Positions 1-5,427 of a stretch of 6,790 bases of DNA are shown here, one piece after another. The position numbers were made by a program, and so were the translations under genes. Source of the stretch: Thermomicrobiaceae bacterium (lineage in GTDB: Bacteria > Chloroflexota > Chloroflexia > Thermomicrobiales > Thermomicrobiaceae); contig SLFF01000439.1 in NCBI GenBank assembly GCA_007124395.1, positions 1 through 6,790 on the forward strand. Reading direction: 5' to 3'. Numbering within the stretch: the first letter of the stretch is position 1; each line of letters opens with the position of its first letter. The notes beneath the pieces were generated by a model. The model did not search any database, was not told the DNA's origin, and was given only the letters and a program-made list of their open reading frames with translations.

Positions 1-2727
1 CGCGGCGGCAAGGTCATGTACACCACACCGATCAAGGCGCTCTCCAACCAGAAGTTTCGCGATCTCCGCCGGGTTTACGGTGACAACGTTGGTCTCCTTA
101 CCGGAGACATCACTGAGAATCCGGACGCGCCGATTGTGGTGATGACCACCGAGGTCATCCGGAACATGCTAATTCAATCCCCCTGGGACCTCGATGAGGT
201 TGACTGCATCGTCTTCGACGAAGTCCACTACATTGCTGACACTGAACGCGGAACCACCTGGGAAGAAGCGATCATCCTCTGCCCGGCGCACATTCAGCTG
301 ATCTGTCTTTCAGCGACCGTGTCCAACGCGCAGGAGATCGCCGACTGGATCAGTCGGACACATCGGCCGATCGAACTGATCACCCACTACGAGCGGGCTG
401 TACCGCTAGCGCTCTACTATTTCTTCAAGCGCAAACTTCGTCTGGTGATCGACCATGATGGCAACAAGATCGCCGACTATGACGACACCGGCGGCGAGGT
501 CGCCAAATCGCTCCAGCGCGGTGGAATGAACCGCGAACAGCGAATGCGACTGGAGCAGGAAGAGCCCCAGCCGTGGGAGATCGTTCAGGCACTTCGCAAG
601 CAGGAACTTCTCCCGGCGATCTATTTCCTGTTCAGCCGACGGGATTGCCAGGATTTTGCGCAGCGCATGGCACTGATGCGCCCGAATCTGGTGACAGACG
701 ATGAGACGGCCGAGCAAATCGAAGAGATCGTCCAGACATACCTGCAGAGTATGCGCCCGGAAGATCGTGAACTCGATCAGGTACAGATCATCACCACGCT
801 CGCGAGGCAGGGAATCGGATTTCATCACGCCGGACTACTGCCGATTCTGAAGCAGTTCGTCGAAGCGCTGTTCTCCCGCAGCCTCATGCAGGTTGTCTTT
901 GCCACGGACACGCTCGCGCTCGGCGTCAACATGCCAGCCAGAACCGTGGTGATCGGCCGAATGAGCAAATGGGATGGCACGCGCCGGCGCCCACTGATCC
1001 CCAATGAATTTCAGCAGATGGCCGGGCGTGCGGGGCGACGCGGCATGGACGAGAAGGGCAGCGTCGTTGTCCCCTATACTCCATGGATGAACTTCGGCTC
1101 GGCGCTGGAGATCGCCACTGGCGATCTGCTACCCGTCCGCAGCGCCTTCGCAATCCGCTATAACACGGTGCTCAACCTGTGGGATCCACCTCGCGGCGAT
1201 CGAGTGCGTCACATGCTCCAGCAGAGCCTGGCACAGTTCCAGAGCGCCCGCCGGATGCGCGAGCTCGAAGACGAGATCATCGAGCAGACAAACAAGATCG
1301 ATGAAGTAACCCAGGGTTGCCTGATCGGGTACGAAGCCGGAGATGATCTGCTCCGGGACTATCGTGGGGTGAACTCATCGCTTACCACGCTCAAGAACCG
1401 CGAGCGCCGAATCGTCCGGGAACTCAGCAACATTCAGATGGATTCCGAAGAGCGTCCATGGAAAGAACCGGGGCGACAAGCACTGCGGAAGCTGTTCAAG
1501 TCACTGCCACCGGGACAACCGGTACACGCCCGGGATCACGGCTGGGTGATCTACCTTGGCCGGGGGAACCAGGGTGGAGTCGGGCTCTTTCTGACTCCCG
1601 GTGGGGTGGAGCTGCTAACCGAGTATCGGCAGATCGACTACATGCCCTCTCCGGCACTGAGCGTCACATTGCCTGAATCGCTGGTTGCGATTGATGAGCC
1701 GGTCGAAGACCTCGATCAGGTTCTCTCATCGTCGGAGCAGACCGATCTCTGGAACGAACTCGCCGAGATGGACCTGCCGGACCTCGATGAACAGATGGAG
1801 ACGCACCGGGAGAAACTCCAGGAACGGTTCGCCGAAGAGCGAAGCCGCCTGCAGGAGGACCTCGACGACGTCCGGCGAAGCCTCGCTGAGCTCGAAGAGC
1901 ATCGAAAAGGGCATCCGTGCCACTCATGCGACCGGCGCAAAGAGCATCAGCGCAACCTTAAGCGCGTGTCGCAAATCAAGCGCTCCCGTGTTCAGCTGGA
2001 GAACCGGCTGGAGCGTGAGCGGAAAGAAGAGGAAGCGCGAATTGCCAGTCTGATCCAGGGCATCCGTGATGTGCTTCATCGCTTTGATTATCTCCATCGT
2101 GGGCAGCCGACATCGAAGTCGGATACACTGGCAAACGTGTTCGACACGAACGGGCTAATCATTTGTGAAATGCTCGATCGCGGAATGCTCGACAAGATGG
2201 AGCCGGCAGACCTCGCCGAGGTCTTCAGCTGGTACGCCTACGATCGGGATTTCCGGTTCACCAACAAATTCAGCCTGCCAAAACGACTGATTCTGCTTCG
2301 ACGTCGCCTGGAAGAGCTCGAACGGGAAGTGCTCGGAACCGAGCGCCGGAACGGACTGCTGATCTCCACGGGGCATAGCGAGGGCTTCTATGGCGCTATG
2401 CGTGCCTGGTGCCATGGCGAGCCGATGGTGCAGGTGCTGGAGAAGATCGAGCTCAGCGAGGGGGATCTGGTTCTGGCGTTCAACAAGACGATCGATCTCA
2501 TGCGCCAGATCCGCGAGATGCTGGGCCAGGTTATGCCGGATCATCCGGTGCGCAGCGCGCTGGAACAGGCAGAACAGATTGTTCGAAGGGATATTGTCGA
2601 ACAATCTCTGACGGCTGGATTCATGCCACTCGTCGCGGAGAAAGCGCCAGATCACGTCTCCGCCCCGGTGACCGAAGATGGTCAGGACCCGGATCATGAT
2701 ACGGTGGAAGCAAAGGACGGGATGTAG
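1..2727 (+). CDS. Ski2/Mtr4-like (HelY-type) DEVH-box helicase with C-terminal DSHCT domain, 5' partial
   Basis: ATP-dependent superfamily 2 helicase of the Ski2/Mtr4 group, presumably unwinding structured RNA or RNA/DNA duplexes in the cytoplasm. The frame is open from base 1 (RGGKV precedes the first in-window Met at 16), so the N-terminus and Walker A motif lie upstream. Numbering from Met16, visible motifs are Ia (TTPIKALSNQK, 3-13), Ib (TTEVIRN, 44-50), Walker B DEVH (68-71), III SAT (99-101), IV (YFLFSRRD, 203-210), V (ATDTLALGVNMPAR, 296-309) and VI (QMAGRAGRRG, 334-343). A KOW/arch-like segment lies at about 495-545 and a charged coiled coil at about 595-680. The coiled coil is interrupted by HPCHSC (633-638), which resembles the HPCHGC stretch of actinobacterial HelY proteins as I recall them. 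A DSHCT-type domain covers about 705-865, followed by an acidic, low-complexity tail. All motifs present look intact. Nothing sequence-specific ties it to cyanophycin, so it is probably a neighbour and not a pathway member. Family call is firm; the in vivo substrate is unknown. Confidence 0.93.
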   Translation, partial: RGGKVMYTTPIKALSNQKFRDLRRVYGDNVGLLTGDITENPDAPIVVMTTEVIRNMLIQSPWDLDEVDCIVFDEVHYIADTERGTTWEEAIILCPAHIQLICLSATVSNAQEIADWISRTHRPIELITHYERAVPLALYYFFKRKLRLVIDHDGNKIADYDDTGGEVAKSLQRGGMNREQRMRLEQEEPQPWEIVQALRKQELLPAIYFLFSRRDCQDFAQRMALMRPNLVTDDETAEQIEEIVQTYLQSMRPEDRELDQVQIITTLARQGIGFHHAGLLPILKQFVEALFSRSLMQVVFATDTLALGVNMPARTVVIGRMSKWDGTRRRPLIPNEFQQMAGRAGRRGMDEKGSVVVPYTPWMNFGSALEIATGDLLPVRSAFAIRYNTVLNLWDPPRGDRVRHMLQQSLAQFQSARRMRELEDEIIEQTNKIDEVTQGCLIGYEAGDDLLRDYRGVNSSLTTLKNRERRIVRELSNIQMDSEERPWKEPGRQALRKLFKSLPPGQPVHARDHGWVIYLGRGNQGGVGLFLTPGGVELLTEYRQIDYMPSPALSVTLPESLVAIDEPVEDLDQVLSSSEQTDLWNELAEMDLPDLDEQMETHREKLQERFAEERSRLQEDLDDVRRSLAELEEHRKGHPCHSCDRRKEHQRNLKRVSQIKRSRVQLENRLERERKEEEARIASLIQGIRDVLHRFDYLHRGQPTSKSDTLANVFDTNGLIICEMLDRGMLDKMEPADLAEVFSWYAYDRDFRFTNKFSLPKRLILLRRRLEELEREVLGTERRNGLLISTGHSEGFYGAMRAWCHGEPMVQVLEKIELSEGDLVLAFNKTIDLMRQIREMLGQVMPDHPVRSALEQAEQIVRRDIVEQSLTAGFMPLVAEKAPDHVSAPVTEDGQDPDHDTVEAKDGM
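2576..2607. repeat. perfect 11-bp inverted repeat with 10-nt spacer inside the helicase gene
   Basis: AGATTGTTCGA at 2576-2586 is exactly the reverse complement of TCGAACAATCT at 2597-2607, with AGGGATATTG between them. It lies in codons for the end of the DSHCT region (around QIVRRDIVEQSL), 120 bp before the helicase stop and about 195 bp upstream of the Mur-type gene. As DNA it has the shape of a dimeric-repressor site; as RNA it would form an 11-bp stem. There is no T-run after it, so it is not a typical intrinsic terminator. The repeat is directly visible; its function is not known and chance within coding sequence is possible. Confidence 0.55.
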
Positions 2728-2734
2728 CGCCTCG

Positions 2735-2771
2735 CTCCTGACCCGCGCTCAGGGGGTATCAACGGCGATAC
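2735..2771 (+). other. two abutting small hairpins in the helicase to Mur-ligase gap
   Basis: CTCCTGA (2735-2741) can pair with TCAGGGG (2749-2755) through a 7-nt loop, with one G-T wobble. Immediately next, GTATC (2756-2760) pairs with GATAC (2767-2771) through a 6-nt loop. They start 8 bp after the helicase stop codon. No T-tract follows either stem, so an intrinsic terminator is not supported; they could be an attenuator, an mRNA-processing structure or chance. This is the only structure I see in the 74-bp gap. Confidence 0.25.
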
Positions 2772-2792
2772 AAGGACAACGTGTGGGGGATT

Positions 2793-2796
2793 GGAG
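2793..2796 (+). promoter_or_regulatory. ribosome binding site (GGAG) for the Mur-type gene
   Basis: GGAG ends 5 nt before the ATG at 2802, a normal Shine-Dalgarno spacing. It favours ATG 2802 over the in-frame GTG at 2781. The same start also lines the protein up with the N-terminus of the CphA encoded downstream. Confidence 0.55.
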
Positions 2797-2801
2797 CGGA
2801 G

Positions 2802-4439
2802 ATGAAGCTGGTCGAGATTCGTGATCTTGATGGTCCCAACCTGTTTGTGCTGGAACCGGTCATCAAGCTCGAGGTCATCTTAGAACCCGAGGAAGCGCTG
2901 GGGATCGCTCGCCAGCAGTACATCGCTGAACTCGCCAACCGCTACGTCACGTCCGATCCTGTCCTGGCTCTGACCACTGTTATCGGTGCGCTGCACGAGC
3001 AGCTCAGAATCCCCCCACCGCAAATCTCGACACATGCAATGGACTACGAATCCCACATCAGCGTCTGTTTTCCCTGGACTCATCGGAGCAGGGCACGCGG
3101 AATCGCCCGTGCTGCATTCGATGTGGTGGCCGGCGAGAATCGGATCGACCGCATGTCGACCCATCTCATCAATTGCATCGAGCAGGAATTCGATGAGGAT
3201 GAGCCGGAAGCTCCGACCTGGGTGCAGGATAGTGAGCGAGCCATACCGTCAGTAGCCGTCACCGGGACCAACGGCAAGACGACGACGACCCGCTTTCTGG
3301 CGCACATGTTGAAGACCGCTGGAAATCGTGTCGGCTGGAGCAGCTCGAGCGGCGTCTACATCGACGGCGAGATGGTCATGCAAGGCGATTACACCGGCCA
3401 CGGTGGAGCTCGTAGAGTACTGACCGATTGCTCGATCGATTGCGCCGTGCTGGAGACAGCCCGCGGCGGCATCCTGTTGCGTGGACTTGGCTACCAGTCC
3501 AACAATGTCGGCGTCTTCGTCAACGTCAGTGAAGACCACCTCGATCTCCACGGCATTCGAACGGTTGAGACGCTCGCCAGCGTCAAGGCAACCGTCATTC
3601 GGACGACCAGCGCAGATGGACTCGTCGTCCTCAATGCCGACGATGAGCTCGTCCTGGCTCAACGGGAGCACGTCAGCGCCCCAGTGCTACTTATTTCTCA
3701 GCATCCGGATAATCCAGCGCTGGCTGAGCATCTCGAGCAGGGTGGAACCTGTCTGGTGCTCGAATCCGGATTCGTGGCGCGTCTTTCGCCGGAAGGCCGG
3801 GAGAACATCATCCCGATTGCTGATGTGCCCTTGACGTACGGAGGAATGGCCCGACATATGGTGGAGAATACGCTAGCAGCCTGTGGAGCGGCAATCGGGA
3901 TGGGGCTCGAAACCAGAGACATCGCCCGTGCAATGCGAACATTCCAGCCAGACCGTGATCACAATGCCGGGCGGCTCAACGTCTACTCGCTGGAAAATCG
4001 CACGGTTATCATTGATTTCGCTCATAATGAGAGCGGCCTGTCCTTTCTGCTCGATTTCGCCCGGGCGCTCAAGCCGGATGCCAGTCAATTGACTGCCGTA
4101 ATCGGCACCGCCGGCGACCGGCAGGACTCGGTGTTCGTCGGACTTGGCCGCCTGGCAGGTGCATCCGCCGACCGCGTAGTGATTAAAGCGAATCCGGGGT
4201 ATCTCAGAGGGCGCACTGCCGACGAGATAGTCGAACTGATATCGAGCGGCCTTGAAGAGTCCAATGCAACGAGCAAACTCGATGGCGTGTACCACAGCGA
4301 ATATGAAGGCGTCTTCGGAGCGATCGAGACATCATCGCCTGGGGAGGTAATCGTGACGATGTGTGTCGAAGACTATCTGGCGATCATGGACGAGCTCACC
4401 CGACGAGGCGCGACCGAACGAGGAGCGGCAGACGAATAA
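2802..4439 (+). CDS. Mur ligase family protein, cyanophycin synthetase-like but lacking the ATP-grasp domain
   Basis: A 545-aa ATP-dependent amide ligase of the Mur/FolC superfamily, most like the arginine-adding M domain of cyanophycin synthetase. Residues 1-115 or so resemble the CphA N domain: GPN (11-13) and PVI (19-21) occur with the same spacing as in the CphA at 5428 (GPN 13-15, PVI 21-23). The Mur domain starts near 148. It has the P-loop TGTNGKTTTT (154-163), ETARGGIL (218-225), NVSEDHLDLHG (241-251), a Lys at 262 where Mur ligases carry the carbamylated lysine, LNADD (277-281), NAGRLN (388-393), DFAHNESGL (405-413) and GTAGDRQD (435-442). The large central ATP-grasp domain of CphA (about 300 residues) is absent. 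Catalytic motifs are intact, so it looks active and not decayed. Start chosen at ATG 2802 because of GGAG 5 nt upstream and alignment with CphA; GTG 2781 would add seven residues. It probably ligates an amino acid, perhaps Arg, to an Asp-containing acceptor, but the substrate is inference. It could alternatively be a partner subunit of CphA. Confidence 0.88.
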   Translation: MKLVEIRDLDGPNLFVLEPVIKLEVILEPEEALGIARQQYIAELANRYVTSDPVLALTTVIGALHEQLRIPPPQISTHAMDYESHISVCFPWTHRSRARGIARAAFDVVAGENRIDRMSTHLINCIEQEFDEDEPEAPTWVQDSERAIPSVAVTGTNGKTTTTRFLAHMLKTAGNRVGWSSSSGVYIDGEMVMQGDYTGHGGARRVLTDCSIDCAVLETARGGILLRGLGYQSNNVGVFVNVSEDHLDLHGIRTVETLASVKATVIRTTSADGLVVLNADDELVLAQREHVSAPVLLISQHPDNPALAEHLEQGGTCLVLESGFVARLSPEGRENIIPIADVPLTYGGMARHMVENTLAACGAAIGMGLETRDIARAMRTFQPDRDHNAGRLNVYSLENRTVIIDFAHNESGLSFLLDFARALKPDASQLTAVIGTAGDRQDSVFVGLGRLAGASADRVVIKANPGYLRGRTADEIVELISSGLEESNATSKLDGVYHSEYEGVFGAIETSSPGEVIVTMCVEDYLAIMDELTRRGATERGAADE

Positions 4440-4459
4440 TGCCTCTGAACAAGGGGCTG

Positions 4460-4465
4460 TATACT
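4460..4465 (+). promoter_or_regulatory. possible -10 box (TATACT) upstream of cphB
   Basis: TATACT matches the sigma-70 -10 consensus at five of six positions and sits in an AT-rich patch (TATACTTATTTT) unusual for this GC-rich window, about 45 bp before the cphB ATG. No convincing -35 hexamer is seen 16-18 bp upstream, where the Mur-type gene ends (stop 4437-4439). It could serve cphB and cphA, or be chance. Confidence 0.3.
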
Positions 4466-4509
4466 TATTTTCAGAATGGTGTAACAGGTTGATCCCTGAA
4501 ACTCACACA

Positions 4510-5328
4510 ATGTTCGGTGATAATGTGACACGAGGAATCTCTGGCCCCCTTCTGGCGATCGGTGGCGCAGAAGACAAAACGCGCGACCGGATTATTTTGC
4601 GGAGGTTTGTCGAACTGAGCGGCGGCTCAGACGCCAATATCGCCGTGATTCCCACGGCATCCCGAATTCAGGATGCTGGCGAGCAATATCGCGGTATTTT
4701 CGGCGATCTCGGGGTAGACAAAGTCAATGTCCTCGACATTCGTGATCGAGCCGACGCCAACGAGGACGGGATCGTCTCGAAACTCGAAAACGCGACCGGG
4801 GTGTTCATGACCGGTGGCAATCAGGTAAGGCTTGCCAGAATTCTGGGCCGAACCCGCACCGGCGAATTGATCAACCAGCGCAACCAGCACGGCGTGCCAG
4901 TTGCGGGAACCAGTGCCGGAGCATCGGTAATGAGTACCGTAATGGTGGCGGGAGGGCAAAGTGGTCCGACGCCTCGCCAGCGAATGGCGAAGCTGTCCCG
5001 TGGGCTCGGATTGATCGATTCGGTGATCATTGACCAGCATTTCACTGAGCGGAATCGGGTCAGCCGGCTGGTGGCAATGGTGAGCTACAACCCGGGCCTG
5101 CTGGGAGTTGGAATCGATGAAGACACGGCCGCCCTGTTCAGTCCGGAAGGGGTGATCGAGGTGATTGGTCGTGGCTCAGTACTGATCGTTGATGGCTCGC
5201 GAATGGAATCCGACATCGAGTCCGTCAACGGCGCCACACCGCCTACAATTTCCAACGCGCTGATCCATTTTGTGGCCGAAGGTGGTCGCTACAGCCTTGA
5301 CGAGCGCAACGTTGTTACTCAAGACTAG
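4510..5328 (+). CDS. cphB: cyanophycinase (serine peptidase family S51), cytoplasmic
   Basis: Exo-acting serine hydrolase that degrades cyanophycin granules to beta-Asp-Arg dipeptides in the cytoplasm. At 272 aa it is close to the length of characterised cyanobacterial CphB. Visible motifs are LLAIGGAEDK (14-23), VIPTASR (46-52), TGGNQVRL (101-108, Gln105 expected in the active site), the nucleophile elbow GTSAGAS (133-139, Ser135) and DQHFTERNR (175-183, His177 as catalytic His). Other conserved stretches are SRGLGLI (163-169) and GVGIDEDTA (199-207). There is no signal peptide, so this is the intracellular type and not secreted CphE. ATG 4510 is chosen because homology starts just after it and length fits. 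An in-frame ATG at 4363 would overlap the previous gene by 77 bp and add 49 unrelated residues. No clear Shine-Dalgarno precedes ATG 4510 (upstream bases CTGAAACTCACACA), which is odd for this window. It is co-oriented with cphA, 99 bp upstream of it, pairing breakdown with synthesis. Confidence 0.93.
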   Translation: MFGDNVTRGISGPLLAIGGAEDKTRDRIILRRFVELSGGSDANIAVIPTASRIQDAGEQYRGIFGDLGVDKVNVLDIRDRADANEDGIVSKLENATGVFMTGGNQVRLARILGRTRTGELINQRNQHGVPVAGTSAGASVMSTVMVAGGQSGPTPRQRMAKLSRGLGLIDSVIIDQHFTERNRVSRLVAMVSYNPGLLGVGIDEDTAALFSPEGVIEVIGRGSVLIVDGSRMESDIESVNGATPPTISNALIHFVAEGGRYSLDERNVVTQD

Positions 5329-5427
5329 CGCAGGCACGTAAACGAAATCGATCGGCGGGGTGGCCCTGACGCCAGTACACGGCACTGGACTCCCGTATGA
5401 CTCATTGGAGAGGCTGGGCGGAATACC
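5329..5427 (+). other. cphB-cphA intergenic gap with a weak hairpin
   Basis: This 99-bp gap contains a small hairpin, CCAGT (5372-5376) pairing with ACTGG (5384-5388) through a 7-nt loop, without a T-run. I see no good -35/-10 pair and no convincing terminator. Purine-rich GGAGAGG at 5407-5413 lies 14 nt before the cphA ATG, longer than usual. GGGCGGA (5416-5422) is closer but a poor match. Transcription from upstream into cphA is therefore plausible. Confidence 0.3.

Noticed and set aside
2155..2697. 180-codon minus-strand open frame
   Set aside because: Antisense to the DSHCT domain of the helicase; no recognisable motif.
2781..2801. GTG start at 2781 for the Mur-type gene
   Set aside because: ATG 2802 has GGAG at 5-nt spacing and gives an N-terminus matching that of CphA; the extra residues WGIGAE have no counterpart.
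2802..4439. Mur-type gene as a displaced or frameshifted piece of the downstream cphA
   Set aside because: It has its own start, ribosome site and N domain, complete catalytic motifs, a proper stop, and an intact cphB between it and cphA.
2802..4439. Peptidoglycan ligase MurE or folate ligase FolC
   Set aside because: The ETARGGIL and YIDGEMVMQGD-type stretches and the CphA-like N-terminus fit the CphA M domain better, and the neighbours are cyanophycin genes, not cell-wall or folate genes.
4363..4509. N-terminal extension of cyanophycinase from ATG 4363 (49 extra residues)
   Set aside because: It overlaps the end of the Mur-type gene by 77 bp, the added residues resemble nothing in CphB, and the protein from ATG 4510 already has the family length.
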